A stretch of DNA of 64,000 nt from Bacillus shivajii (GTDB lineage: Bacteria; Bacillota; Bacilli; Bacillales; Salisediminibacteriaceae): contig NZ_CP084703.1 in the NCBI RefSeq assembly GCF_020519665.1, positions 248,001 through 312,000 on the forward strand, given 5' to 3'. Below are positions 1-9,462 of the stretch, one piece after another. A model generated the notes under the pieces. That model saw only the letters and a list, made by a program, of their open reading frames with translations. It was not told the DNA's origin and ran no database searches. The stretch's first letter is position 1. Every line of letters starts with the position of its first letter. A program made the translations under genes and the position numbers.

Positions 1-331
1 AGCAATAAACCAAGATCTAAAAGCACTAGTACCTGACAAAAAGCTTATATCAACTGAATTTTTATTATGGAGTTATCTAAATAAATCTGCACAAATTGAA
101 AGGCTTGGAACTGGCACAACTGTAAAAGGTATAAGGCTCGAACAATTAAAGGAATTAAAATTTGCGACCCCTAGTTTAACTGAACAAGAAAAGGTTGTAG
201 AAATATTAAATAACTTTGAAAACAAATTGGAAGTAAATAAGTGTACATTACAAAGATTTCAAACGCTAAAAAAAGGCCTCATGCAAGTACTTCTTACGGG
301 GGAAGTTCGTGTGAAAGTGGATGATGAATAG
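1..331 (+). CDS. hsdS: Type I restriction specificity subunit HsdS, 3' part
   Basis: Open frame entering from the left edge (codons start at base 2) and ending in TAG at 329-331. The 109 visible residues show the end of a second target-recognition domain and its conserved helix: TGTTVKGIRLEQLKELKF, then LTEQEKVVEILNNFE and a coiled C-terminus ending KKGLMQVLLTGEVRVKVDD. HsdS chooses the DNA target for the type I methylase/restriction complex. hsdR starts 11 bases downstream, so they are one operon; hsdM and the 5' part of hsdS lie outside the window. Confidence 0.93.
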   Translation, partial: AINQDLKALVPDKKLISTEFLLWSYLNKSAQIERLGTGTTVKGIRLEQLKELKFATPSLTEQEKVVEILNNFENKLEVNKCTLQRFQTLKKGLMQVLLTGEVRVKVDDE

Positions 332-342
332 GGGGTGAGGGG

Positions 343-3282
343 ATGACCTCAACGTCAGATTGGAACGAAAAGCAGTTAGTTGAAAATCGGATGATTGAAC
401 AGCTGAAAGGGATAGGCTATGAATATGCATATGGTCCGGATCTTGATTCTGAACGTGAAACCGCGCATGACGTTATTCTCCGTAGACGTTTAGAGCATGC
501 AATCAAACGATTAAACCCGTGGATGAGTGATGACAATGTGCGGAAGGTGATGCGCCAAGTACTTCATATTGAAGCGACAAGCTTAATGGAAGCAAACGAG
601 AAGTTCCATGATCTGCTCGTCAACTACATTTCCGTTCAGCAAGACCTAGGAAATGGGAAGAAAAACCAGACGGTTAAGCTCATTGATTTTTCAACGCCTG
701 AAAACAATGAGTACCTTGTCGTTGATCAGTTCAGTATTTCAGATGCAAAAGGCACGATTCGACCTGACCTTCTTATTTTTGTCAACGGCTTGCCATTAGT
801 CGTTGTTGAATGTAAAAGTCCGATGCTGAACATTCATGAGCAAATCGGACAAGGGGTAAAGCAGATTAGACGTTACCAAGACGACCAAGAGCGATTATTT
901 CATTACAACCAGTTTATGATTACAACGAGTAATGATCGTGCAAGAGCGGGAACGATCGGTGCGTTAGCACAGCACTATGGGCTCTGGAAAGACCCATATC
1001 CGTTAACAACACCAGAAATTGGTGAGAGCCCGACCGCCCAAGACATTTTAACAGCAGGAATGCTGACGAAAGAAAACTTCCTTGATCTCATTCAAAACTT
1101 TATCGTTTATGAGCCAGAAGGTGGTCGGACGATAAAAAAGCTTGCGCGTTACCAACAGTTCCGTGCGGTGAGAAAAGCAATTGACCGGATTCGCCATGCA
1201 AAGTCACCGATTGATCGTGGTGGTGTCGTTTGGCATACACAAGGGAGCGGGAAATCGCTCACGATGCTTTACTTAGCTGTGAAGTTGCGACGGCTCGAAC
1301 AACTTGAAAACCCAACGATTGTCATTGTGACAGATCGAAAAGATTTAGATGATCAAATTACGAATACGTTCCGGCGTTGTGGCTTTCCGAATCCTCAACA
1401 AGCTGATGGCGTCCATCACTTAAAGGAGCTTCTTTCACAAGGACCTGGTTCAACGATTATGACGCTTGTTCAGAAGTTCCAAGAAGATAAAGAAAATGGG
1501 GCATACCCTGAACTATCGACTTCTGAAAACATCTTCGTCATGGTCGATGAATCACACCGAAGTCAGTACAAAGGGCTTGCGATGAATATGCGTACCGCAT
1601 TGCCGAACGCGTGTTACCTTGGTTTTACCGGAACGCCGATCGATAAAGAAGATAAAAGTACGACACGCACGTTTGGCCCTTACATTGATAAATACACGAT
1701 TGAACAAGCTGTTGAAGACGGAGCGACCGTACCGATTTTTTATGAAGCGCGTATGCCACAGCTTCATGTTCATGGGGAAACGCTTGATGATCTTTTTGAC
1801 CGCAAGTTTCGTGAGTATGATGAAGAAACGCGAGAAGAAATTAAGAAAAAGTACGCGACCGAAGAAGCGATCATTGCCTCACCGAAGCGAGTCGAGCAGG
1901 TTGTCATCGATATGGTCAAGCATTATGAAACGCATATCGAACCAAACGGATTTAAAGCTCAAGTTGTTGCCGTCACACGTGAGGCAGCTGCTATGTATAA
2001 GGAAAAACTTGATGAGTTGAGTGACTATGAATCTGTGCTTGTCATCTCGGGTGGGCATAACGATAAAGAGGACTTGAAGCAATACCACATCTCGTCTGAT
2101 GAGGAAAAAAAATATATCGCGCGGTTTAAAAAGCCGTTATCTGAAGACAAGCTTGCGTTTATTATCGTTTGTGACAAGCTCTTAACTGGTTTTGACGCAC
2201 CGATTGAGCAAGTAATGTATTTGGATAAACCGTTGAAAGAACATAACTTATTGCAGGCGATTGCCCGCACGAACCGGACGTACAACAAAAAGGATTACGG
2301 ATTAATCGTTGATTATTACGGCGTTTCGAAGTTTTTAGAGCAAGCACTTGGTATTTTTACAAAACAAGACGTCCAAGGTGCCTTGCAGCCGATGGATAGC
2401 GAGCTTCCGCGTTTGCAAACGAGACACCGTGCCGCAATGAGATACTTTGACTATGTCAATCGCGAGGACTCAGATGCGTGTGTCCAAGTGTTGGAACCAG
2501 AAGACGTTCGAAATGAATTTGAAACAGCGTTTAAACGGTTTGCGGAAAGTATGGATATGATGATGCCGAATCCGAAAGCACAACCATACTTGGACGATTT
2601 GAAGTTTTTAGGGAAGATCCGTCAGCTAGCAAAATCTCGTTTCCGTGAAGAAGGAATGGATATTTCCGACTGTGGTGAAAAGGTAAAGCAGCTCATTGCT
2701 GAACACTTGCATGCGTCTTCGATTGAAGTACTACATGATCCAATCAATATTTTATCGAACAAGTTCGAACAGCAACTCGAAAAAGCGGAAACACCAGAAG
2801 CAAAAGCAGCCGAAATGGAGCACGCGATCCGTCATGAAATTAAAGTGAAGATCGACGAAAACCCGGTCTATTATTCTTCGCTTCGTGAAAAATTAGAAGA
2901 GTTGATTAACGCGCGCCGGGCAAAGCAAATGGAGATCGCCGAATACGCAGAGGCATTACGCGAATTGATCGATGACATGCGAAGTTCTTCGGAAAAAAGT
3001 GAAGAACATGGCCTAGCACGCGAGCAACTGCCATTCTATCAAATGCTTGAACAAGAACTCGATTACGGTGACGATAAAGAAGGGTTACGCGAACTCACCC
3101 TCATCATCACCGAAGTCATCGAAGAAGAATCCGTCATCGAATGGACCGAAAAAGACGACATTAAACGCGAAATGCGGAAGAAGATCAAACGACAGTTACG
3201 CGCAATCAAGTGTCCGCGAGAGAAGTTGGACGCTGTTGCACAGCAGTTGATGGATCTAGCTTCGGTGCATTATAGGAAGTAG
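343..3282 (+). CDS. hsdR: Type I restriction endonuclease subunit HsdR
   Basis: 979 aa, full family length. The N-terminal nuclease domain has the PD-(D/E)xK residues: D142 in RPDLLIF and E156-C-K158 in VVVECKS. The SF2 motor follows: Walker A HTQGSGKS near 298-305, DESH at 402-405, FTGTP near 428-432, a LLTGFDAP motif and LLQAIARTNR. The C-terminal 250 residues are charged, helical and coiled-coil-like and bind the methylase. HsdR translocates DNA with ATP and cuts away from the unmethylated site. The ATG follows a GGGGGTGAGGGG ribosome site directly after hsdS. No frameshift is seen, so it should be functional if hsdM is intact. Confidence 0.97.
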   Translation: MTSTSDWNEKQLVENRMIEQLKGIGYEYAYGPDLDSERETAHDVILRRRLEHAIKRLNPWMSDDNVRKVMRQVLHIEATSLMEANEKFHDLLVNYISVQQDLGNGKKNQTVKLIDFSTPENNEYLVVDQFSISDAKGTIRPDLLIFVNGLPLVVVECKSPMLNIHEQIGQGVKQIRRYQDDQERLFHYNQFMITTSNDRARAGTIGALAQHYGLWKDPYPLTTPEIGESPTAQDILTAGMLTKENFLDLIQNFIVYEPEGGRTIKKLARYQQFRAVRKAIDRIRHAKSPIDRGGVVWHTQGSGKSLTMLYLAVKLRRLEQLENPTIVIVTDRKDLDDQITNTFRRCGFPNPQQADGVHHLKELLSQGPGSTIMTLVQKFQEDKENGAYPELSTSENIFVMVDESHRSQYKGLAMNMRTALPNACYLGFTGTPIDKEDKSTTRTFGPYIDKYTIEQAVEDGATVPIFYEARMPQLHVHGETLDDLFDRKFREYDEETREEIKKKYATEEAIIASPKRVEQVVIDMVKHYETHIEPNGFKAQVVAVTREAAAMYKEKLDELSDYESVLVISGGHNDKEDLKQYHISSDEEKKYIARFKKPLSEDKLAFIIVCDKLLTGFDAPIEQVMYLDKPLKEHNLLQAIARTNRTYNKKDYGLIVDYYGVSKFLEQALGIFTKQDVQGALQPMDSELPRLQTRHRAAMRYFDYVNREDSDACVQVLEPEDVRNEFETAFKRFAESMDMMMPNPKAQPYLDDLKFLGKIRQLAKSRFREEGMDISDCGEKVKQLIAEHLHASSIEVLHDPINILSNKFEQQLEKAETPEAKAAEMEHAIRHEIKVKIDENPVYYSSLREKLEELINARRAKQMEIAEYAEALRELIDDMRSSSEKSEEHGLAREQLPFYQMLEQELDYGDDKEGLRELTLIITEVIEEESVIEWTEKDDIKREMRKKIKRQLRAIKCPREKLDAVAQQLMDLASVHYRK

Positions 3283-3287
3283 GAGAA

Positions 3288-3313
3288 GGGAACGTTCTTT
3301 ATCGAACGTTCCC
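3288..3313. terminator. Convergent hairpin between hsdR and the next gene
   Basis: Perfect 10-bp stem GGGAACGTTC / GAACGTTCCC with a 6-base loop, 6 bases after the hsdR stop and just before the stop of the opposing gene. There is no clear T-run on either strand, so termination is inferred from stem and position. Confidence 0.45.
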
Positions 3314-3327
3314 AATTAATGATTAGG

Positions 3328-5079
3328 TCAAGGTAAACAAGTTATACGAACTATTAATCCTAGTTCTTTACATGTTGATATAAACGATGAAAGTAGCCAA
3401 AGAATCTGAATAATTTCATGTTGGCAAGGCCTTCCTTGCTTTAATCTATTAAGTCCCGATTCTAATGCTGATTTAGAAAGAAAATTTACAACTATATAAA
3501 CTTCTTTTATTGAATTAGGTGTACTTAGTGTTTTAATAAAACATTTTCCACCATTTTCAGCTGTATCTCCTATTCTTGTAAGTGATATATTAGTATCTTT
3601 TATGTTTTCATTCCACTTTTCTATTTTACGTTCTAAGTCAGTTGAAGTAATGCTCATATTCCCTATGTTTTTAAGAGCTTGTGCAAGAACTACTTGAAAA
3701 TCAGAAGCGGATAATCTTGAATTTCCACTTTTAGCATGATAATAGCAAATATTTTTTGAATCGTTAATAGATATAAAATCAGCAAATTCATTTCCTAAAT
3801 CATCACAAAACAAGTAATCAACATTAGACGCTAATGTATTTTCTATAAAAAAGAACAATGAGTTAGAGTTAAAACTAGAAGAATCAGGAGAATTATTACC
3901 TTTCTCAGATGTAATAGTACTTAAAGCTTCATATGGCTCTAAAACATCTAAAAACGCTTCTAAATTACCTAGTAATTTTGAATCTTTGAATAACTTTTTA
4001 TGAGAATAGACATGTTCTATTTGTGAAAATGTAATAATGTAATTTTGATTTTTATTAATATATTCTTGAAGGTTAACTTCTTTATTAAAGAAATTAATAG
4101 TTATGTTCTTTAACTTTTTTGATTGAATTGAAAGAGAAACTTTATTTCTTTTCAATTTTAATTTATTATCAATAGAATTCGGCACTATATAGTTATTTTC
4201 TATACGTTCGACTTTAAATAATGTATCAAACTCACTTAAATACTTCTGTAGGTCTATTTTTCTGCTTTTATCTCTAAAGTTATATCTAACTTCTTCAATT
4301 AACCCTCTTTCAAAATCAGCTAATAAATCATTAAAAAGGAATAATATTGAAGTTGGTTCTAATTCTTTTAATTCTTCTTGGTTATCTACAGGTGCTGAAA
4401 AGTTATCTAGATATGACTCTCTTAACTGAAAAGCTTCAACCTTATCAACCACGCTAACCGCCCATTGAAAATATTCATCAATAGAAACTTTCTTACCAAG
4501 TTTATTAATCTTAGAAGTGTTAAGGGCTAGTGATATCCTACTGTCTTTATCGTTAATTCTTATATTGTTAATTATATATTTACTAGAATAAACAGGAGAA
4601 AAGACACTTGTTAAATCATTTGCTTCGATGTTTCTCCTTCTAATTGCATTATTACTAATGTCCATATTTATCATAGTTAGTTTTTCAAAGTTTGAAGTAT
4701 TGCTTAAAAATAAGCGCGAAATAGTAGTGTATTCAACATCACTAATATAGTCTTTTAATAATGTGTTAAGCCCACTAATATTTTTTTTATTTATAATAAC
4801 CATGTTTGAATATTCTAAAATCAATAAGTATGCATATTTAATTTCTTCTTCAGAGCCTTCCTCTAAAAAGTTAGGTTTGGCCTTAAATTTAAAGATACAC
4901 AATGAGTATTTAATCCTTTTATCTCCAAACGTATATCGATCTTGAATTATCTTGGTAGTGTATGGACCAGATTTTTTACTAGAGACCTTTATAAATAATC
5001 CTTTAATATACCTTTCTGAAAGAGGACTGTTTAGATAGTAGAAATAAGCAGCTTCCCCTAACACTAATCTATTAATCAT
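3328..5079 (-). CDS. Putative defence protein with C-terminal PD-(D/E)xK-like nuclease region
   Basis: 583 aa, not a family I can name. Residues 1-400 are Asn/Lys/Ser-rich without a recognisable motif. Residues 423-475 look like a restriction-endonuclease fold: a strand with D434 in EFADFIS, a strand ending YYHAK with H448 and K450, then an amphipathic helix with Q467 (VVLAQALKN). This spacing suggests a PD-(D/E)xK active site with HxK replacing (D/E)xK. No membrane segment or signal peptide is seen. The gene is far more AT-rich than hsdR and sits between hsdR and a YgjP gene that often neighbours hsdR, so it looks acquired. A role in phage defence is inferred from this place. Confidence 0.6.
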   Translation of the reverse strand: MINRLVLGEAAYFYYLNSPLSERYIKGLFIKVSSKKSGPYTTKIIQDRYTFGDKRIKYSLCIFKFKAKPNFLEEGSEEEIKYAYLLILEYSNMVIINKKNISGLNTLLKDYISDVEYTTISRLFLSNTSNFEKLTMINMDISNNAIRRRNIEANDLTSVFSPVYSSKYIINNIRINDKDSRISLALNTSKINKLGKKVSIDEYFQWAVSVVDKVEAFQLRESYLDNFSAPVDNQEELKELEPTSILFLFNDLLADFERGLIEEVRYNFRDKSRKIDLQKYLSEFDTLFKVERIENNYIVPNSIDNKLKLKRNKVSLSIQSKKLKNITINFFNKEVNLQEYINKNQNYIITFSQIEHVYSHKKLFKDSKLLGNLEAFLDVLEPYEALSTITSEKGNNSPDSSSFNSNSLFFFIENTLASNVDYLFCDDLGNEFADFISINDSKNICYYHAKSGNSRLSASDFQVVLAQALKNIGNMSITSTDLERKIEKWNENIKDTNISLTRIGDTAENGGKCFIKTLSTPNSIKEVYIVVNFLSKSALESGLNRLKQGRPCQHEIIQILWLLSSFISTCKELGLIVRITCLP

Positions 5080-5257
5080 ATATGATTCTCCTAAATTAAA
5101 TGAATGTATAGAATAATATTAACATCAAAAAATAAATAATAAAAAATATAAGGTTTAAAAATAAGTTTTGTTTTATGAAGACAGTTTAATTTTTCATATA
5201 TGTTTTATTAGTAATTTATGATTAGTGGGGAAGGGAAAATATGACACGTAGTTAAAA

Positions 5258-5289
5258 GCCCAACACTTACTCGATCGTAAGCGTTGGGC
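5258..5289 (-). terminator. Terminator overlapping the 3' end of the YgjP-like gene
   Basis: 13-bp stem (GCCCAACACTTAC / GTAAGCGTTGGGC) with a 6-base loop. The single mismatch becomes a G-U pair in minus-strand RNA, and UUUU follows. It overlaps the stop codon at 5267 and should separate this gene from the AT-rich gene downstream. Confidence 0.8.
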
Positions 5290-5998
5290 CGTTTTTTCGT
5301 AACCATTCTTTTCGTTGTTCGTAATCTGGAAATATGGAGTAAAGGCAATTCCAAAAATCCCGAGAGTGATTCGGGTGTTTAATATGTGTGAGTTCGTGAA
5401 CGAGCAAATAATCGATGATTGGAACTGGTGCCATGACGATCCGCCAGTTCAAATAAATTACATTGTCACTAGTACACGTGCCCCAGCGCATTTTCTGCTC
5501 TTTCAACGCAAATTTCGTAGGAGCAACGTTCAATTTCCCCGCATACATGTCGAGACGTTCTTTCAGTTTTGACTCCCCGTGCTGCTTGTACCACGTTTTA
5601 AACAGCTGTTTAAGCTCTTCAATTCTTTCCTCATCAGAATAAGAAGCAGGTATATCAGCGAGGAACTTTCCTTGCCAAAATACAAGCTTACTTTTTTTCA
5701 ACTCATCATGCTTTCGTACCTTTAAGCGGTAGTTTCTCCCTAAATACGAGAACTTCTCACCACTTACAAACTCCTTCGGTGCAGGAGGGTCGACAATCTC
5801 TCTACAATCATTCCATTTTTGCAAAATCCATGGCGCTTTTTTATATAAAACAGATTCAAGTTGCGACTCATCTATTTTTTGCGGCGCCGTCACTTTGACA
5901 CCATTTAGCCATTCAACGGAAATCGAAATGTCCCGTTTGTCAGCCTTGTATTCAAGATCGTATTCTATCGTCGTTGTGCCGTATGTAAAGTTAGGCAT
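5267..5998 (-). CDS. YgjP/SprT-like zinc metallopeptidase (DUF45)
   Basis: 243 aa from the ATG at 5998, chosen because AAAGGGG lies 8 bases upstream; an in-frame ATG 29 codons earlier has no ribosome site. The C-terminus has HELTHIKHPNHSRDFW at 201-216: H201, E202 and H205 of HExxH and H211 as the likely third zinc ligand. KMRWGTCTS, typical of YgjP proteins, precedes it. These cytoplasmic proteins are frequent neighbours of type I restriction genes; their substrate is unknown. Its distance from hsdR here is explained by the AT-rich gene in between. Confidence 0.85.
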   Translation of the reverse strand: MPNFTYGTTTIEYDLEYKADKRDISISVEWLNGVKVTAPQKIDESQLESVLYKKAPWILQKWNDCREIVDPPAPKEFVSGEKFSYLGRNYRLKVRKHDELKKSKLVFWQGKFLADIPASYSDEERIEELKQLFKTWYKQHGESKLKERLDMYAGKLNVAPTKFALKEQKMRWGTCTSDNVIYLNWRIVMAPVPIIDYLLVHELTHIKHPNHSRDFWNCLYSIFPDYEQRKEWLRKNGPTLTIE

Positions 5999-6183
5999 CG
6001 CAATCGCCCCTCTTTCTTCTAGAAAGATTTTAGCCTTTCTAGGGGAAGAGGTCAAATCCTTAAGTAAGTGAAAAGTTATGAACAAAAAATTGTGGATTTA
6101 GCAGGTATCACGTCATAAAATGGAGAATTTTAATGTGTATAATGGAATTTTTTTACTAAAATATTTAAGTAAGGAAGGATAAA

Positions 6184-7713
6184 GTGAGTAAGAAGTATTA
6201 TAAGTTCATGAAGAATATAACTGCTGATGAATTATATGAAGGGCTTCTTGGATATGGTTTATTTAATGAGAAATTACCGCCATTTTTATCATCGAAGGCA
6301 TTTTTTGATTATTGTCAAGCATATAACCCTACATTTAATAGTACAAAAAAAGAACAATCATATATCTACTATGAAAATATGAGGAATATTAATATTCCTC
6401 GTTCGCTAGGAATACCAAATCCTATGGCTTACCAAAAACTTTGCCTACATTTAAAGGATAATTGGGATGAAATCATAGAACATTTTAGAAGGAATACTAT
6501 TAATGATGGTTATAAGAAGAGTCGAATACACATTAGGAAAATTAAAGAAAGCAAAAAGATTTTTGAAATGAATTATAAGAACTTTAAGAGTGATGGTACT
6601 CCAGAACCAGATTTACTTATTGGAAGCAGGTTTTTAGTGAATGCTGATATTTCAACTTGTTTTCCAAGTATGTATACACATTCACTCTCATGGGCATTAG
6701 TTGGAAAGGATACTGCAAAGAGTAATAAAAATAAACGCAACGAGTGGTACAATCAATTAGATTTTTATGTAAGAAATACTACTAATGGTGAAACTCATGG
6801 ATTTTTGATTGGCCCACACACCTCTAATGTTTTATCTGAGATAATTTTGACTTCTGTTGATTATGAGCTAAGTAAAAAGAAATGGAATTATATTAGACAT
6901 GTCGACGATTATACATGTTATGTAACTAGTTATGAAGAAGGGCAAAACTTTCTATTAGATCTTTCTGAACAACTACGTTACTATAATTTAATCCTAAATC
7001 ATAAAAAAACAACTATTACCCCATTACCAATGGCAGCTACAGAGCAATGGATTAGAAGGTTAAATTCATTCTTGAAATATAATAAGAAAGATTATATGGA
7101 CTTCAAGGATGTCCGAGCTTATTTGGACCTTGCAATACAGTTAGTACATGAGAATAATAATTCAGCAATTTTAAAATACGCAATTAAAGTAGTAGCAAAA
7201 AAGGAATTAACGAAAAACGCAATTGATTATTTTGTGAAAAATGTTTTTCATATTTCAATTATTTACCCTTACCTAGTGCCTTTATTAGAGGATAATGTAT
7301 TTAATGCATTTAAAGTAAATATAAAGCAAATCATGGAATACTCTCACCTATTGTATAAAGAGGGACTGCAAGCAAATAACTTTGAAGAAGTATCTTATGC
7401 TATTTACTTTGCACTTAAGTACAATTTTGTGTTTGACCATTTAGATTTTAAAGAAATCAGGAGTAGCAACCATTGTTTATTATTATTACTAACTTTTTTG
7501 TATTGTGATTATTATAAAATAAACACTGAGGTTAAAAAATTTAAACGTTTGGCTAGAGAATTGAATAAAGATAAGGAGGATTTTGGACAATATTGGTTAT
7601 TCATCTATGAATCTTTACCAAAATCCGACTTAAAAGGCGATTGGAAAGACCTTAAAGATAAGAAGATTTCATTTGTGAAAGGTTTTATAGGTGAAGCATA
7701 TACTTCCCTTTAG
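6184..7713 (+). CDS. Unknown-group (DRT/Abi-like) reverse transcriptase
   Basis: 509 aa from a GTG with AAGGAAGGA 4 bases upstream. Reverse transcriptase motifs are intact: LVNADISTCFPSMY with D155 (motif A), GFLIGPHTSNVLSEI near 207-220 (motif B), and YIRHVDDYTCYV with D241-D242 (motif C), followed by LILNHKKT (motif D). Before the polymerase lies IPRSLGIPNPMAYQKL (71-86), which I associate with defence RTs. Residues 300-509 are helical with no nuclease or endonuclease motif. It is not a group II intron RT (no maturase or HNH domain) and no retron msr/msd is evident. An antiphage role is inferred from this architecture and from the adjacent type I restriction genes; I cannot assign the DRT class. 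Confidence 0.82.
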   Translation: MSKKYYKFMKNITADELYEGLLGYGLFNEKLPPFLSSKAFFDYCQAYNPTFNSTKKEQSYIYYENMRNINIPRSLGIPNPMAYQKLCLHLKDNWDEIIEHFRRNTINDGYKKSRIHIRKIKESKKIFEMNYKNFKSDGTPEPDLLIGSRFLVNADISTCFPSMYTHSLSWALVGKDTAKSNKNKRNEWYNQLDFYVRNTTNGETHGFLIGPHTSNVLSEIILTSVDYELSKKKWNYIRHVDDYTCYVTSYEEGQNFLLDLSEQLRYYNLILNHKKTTITPLPMAATEQWIRRLNSFLKYNKKDYMDFKDVRAYLDLAIQLVHENNNSAILKYAIKVVAKKELTKNAIDYFVKNVFHISIIYPYLVPLLEDNVFNAFKVNIKQIMEYSHLLYKEGLQANNFEEVSYAIYFALKYNFVFDHLDFKEIRSSNHCLLLLLTFLYCDYYKINTEVKKFKRLARELNKDKEDFGQYWLFIYESLPKSDLKGDWKDLKDKKISFVKGFIGEAYTSL

Positions 7714-7772
7714 AAAATTTTAGTGTTATGTATACAAATTGATGATAAATTTAATTACGCATTTGAACTTTG

Positions 7773-7816
7773 AAACCTCTCAAACTCACCTTCAGTTTGA
7801 GAGGTTTTCTTTTATT
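7773..7816 (+). terminator. Rho-independent terminator after the RT gene
   Basis: Perfect 14-bp stem AAACCTCTCAAACT / AGTTTGAGAGGTTT, loop of 7, followed by a T-rich tail. It lies 60 bases past the RT stop, leaving room for only a short structured 3' segment. Confidence 0.9.
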
Positions 7817-8356
7817 TTTTCTGTCAATGGCCAATGTCAATCAAGAGGTCCTTCCCCATACTAACACGCCACAAACCCCTTCAAATCAACTGTCAACTAG
7901 AGGTTGCGGAGCGTTGCAACCATAAAGAGCTTTACATTTCGGATGAAATCAATCAATAATTATGACTGGAAGAGACAAGAAAAGTGTGAGGTGTTCTATA
8001 TAAATGATTTTTGCTGAGAAGTTAAAAAGTGAGCGACAGAAAAAAGGATGGTCGCAAGAGAAGACCCTAATAAATTGATTTATCTTAGCTAATGATTGAA
8101 CTCATTAATAAAGAAACGAGGACAATAAAGGAAGATAAATATCCTAACCATCCTAACCAATCAATCACCATTATTCTTTAAACCCCTTTCAACAGGGTAA
8201 TTAATAATAGTTTGTCAAAGCATTTAGGTGATCATGCATCGCGATAATAATCACAGTTTTATTCCGTATATGAGGGTAACCGTATACAGAAGCTGCTATT
8301 ACTTTTCGGATATAGAAGTTGGTTCAGCTGAAAAAAACTTTTAATCTTAAAAAATG
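7817..8356. other. Gene-poor stretch after the defence island
   Basis: No intact gene longer than 30 codons is visible. It holds a small hairpin (GGTTGC / GCAACC, about 7912-7931) and the XRE remnant at 8004. The debris suggests the right border of the accessory island. Confidence 0.5.
8004..8078 (+). pseudogene. Remnant of an XRE-family HTH regulator (5' end only)
   Basis: 24 codons from ATG: MIFAEKLKSERQKKGWSQEK then TLIN and stop. This is the first helix and turn of an XRE domain, which normally continues with LADxLGVSRQ; here it breaks into unrelated sequence. A weak ribosome site precedes it (GAGGTG). Confidence 0.6.
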
Positions 8357-8461
8357 CTACATCATGTTAGGAATGAAAACATTTATAAAAAGGAAATAAC
8401 CGAAAATCCCAATGCTTAAAAAGATCAAAAAGATTGCAAGTGCTTTTTTATTCGTATTCAT
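8357..8461 (-). CDS. 34-aa single-span membrane protein
   Basis: ATG at 8461 with TTAAGGAG 8 bases upstream. The peptide starts MNTNKKALAIFLIFLSIGIF and has one transmembrane helix (about 7-30) with a Lys-containing N-terminus and a short PNMM tail. Start signal and composition support a real gene; function unknown. Confidence 0.6.
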   Translation of the reverse strand: MNTNKKALAIFLIFLSIGIFGYFLFINVFIPNMM

Positions 8462-8500
8462 TGTTCCACTCCTTAAAAAAATGACATACTTCGTGTTAAT

Positions 8501-8529
8501 AGAAGCAAGAGAACCGCCCACATGCTTCC
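8501..8529. repeat. Degenerate copy of the GGGGACGG/GAAGC repeat
   Basis: AGAAGCAAGAGAACCGCCCA followed by CATGCTTCC matches the right half of the repeat seen complete at 26511-26580, with CCGCCC in place of CCGTCC. It abuts the DUF421 stop. Confidence 0.7.
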
Positions 8530-9254
8530 TAGTGCTTTATAGGCGGAATGTTTACGTTTCGTTCATCTTTTAATGAAACGTGTAATTGATGATTTCGATT
8601 GATCGAGGCGAAGAATACGTTTTTTATGTCATCAATGCCTTGGGCAGTTAATTGTTGTTTTAGCCATGGTTCATTTAAGTGAAGATCTTTCATGACATTG
8701 GAGTAAATTGTTCCTTCTATGATCACAGGGAAGGCAATGGCAGATGTTGATTTAACGATGTTCATATCTTCGCGCGTCACAGAATTTTTTCCCGGTTTTT
8801 TTAACACGGATAAAGCCCCATTTGCTTCAATCACTGCTGTTTTCACTTCACTAATATCAAAGACGTCTTTTTCTCTTAACATTTGCAGGATGTTATCGAC
8901 TGAATAACGGTCTTTCTTCAAGTTTTTACGAATGAATCTACCATCTTGAATCACGACATTTGGTTCAAATGTCAGTAATCGGCCGATTTTTCGATTTGAG
9001 ATTTTCCAGTTGGCAACAATTCGTTGAAAAACACCAATGGCAATGATCGCAGCGGCAGTTGGAAGGTGATGAATATTCGGGTCTGCGATATCAGCGCCGA
9101 CCACTGCACCTAAGGTGACGATAATTAAAAAATCAAAGATCGGTAATTCCCCAATCGCACGCTTTCCCATATATAGGGTCATAAATAGAAGTAAAGGTAA
9201 AATCGTTACGATACGTCCAAAAACGATAAGGATATCTTTTATAATTTCAAACAT
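8529..9254 (-). CDS. DUF421 (YetF-type) membrane protein
   Basis: 241 aa from the ATG at 9254 (AAAGGGG 8 bases upstream; an ATG 12 codons earlier is less well placed). Three N-terminal transmembrane helices (about 8-85) are followed by a cytosolic YetF domain with RKNLKKDRYSVDNILQMLRE and the usual helical and strand segments. The family is common in Bacillus, some members acting around spores or cell-envelope stress; the molecular role is unknown. Confidence 0.88.
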   Translation of the reverse strand: MFEIIKDILIVFGRIVTILPLLLFMTLYMGKRAIGELPIFDFLIIVTLGAVVGADIADPNIHHLPTAAAIIAIGVFQRIVANWKISNRKIGRLLTFEPNVVIQDGRFIRKNLKKDRYSVDNILQMLREKDVFDISEVKTAVIEANGALSVLKKPGKNSVTREDMNIVKSTSAIAFPVIIEGTIYSNVMKDLHLNEPWLKQQLTAQGIDDIKNVFFASINRNHQLHVSLKDERNVNIPPIKH

Positions 9255-9462
9255 CTTTGTAGCCCCTTTCAAAGATTCATATATTTTCATCTTTTCCAGG
9301 GTTGCGTTGATAGATACCTTGAATGAAGGCGTATCGTAATCGGGACGATATTTTCATTATAAGAAAAGGGGATGAGGATGGCTGGTTCTGTAACCTAACC
9401 AAGTCATTTCTATTATATTGTTATTTATGTATAGCTTGCTGTGCTCTATGTTCATCTTTCTC

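Noticed and set aside
6086-7772. Retron-type msr/msd beside the RT
   Set aside because: No inverted a1/a2 repeats or branching-G arrangement could be found in the short flanks, and the protein lacks the retron-like C-terminal motif.
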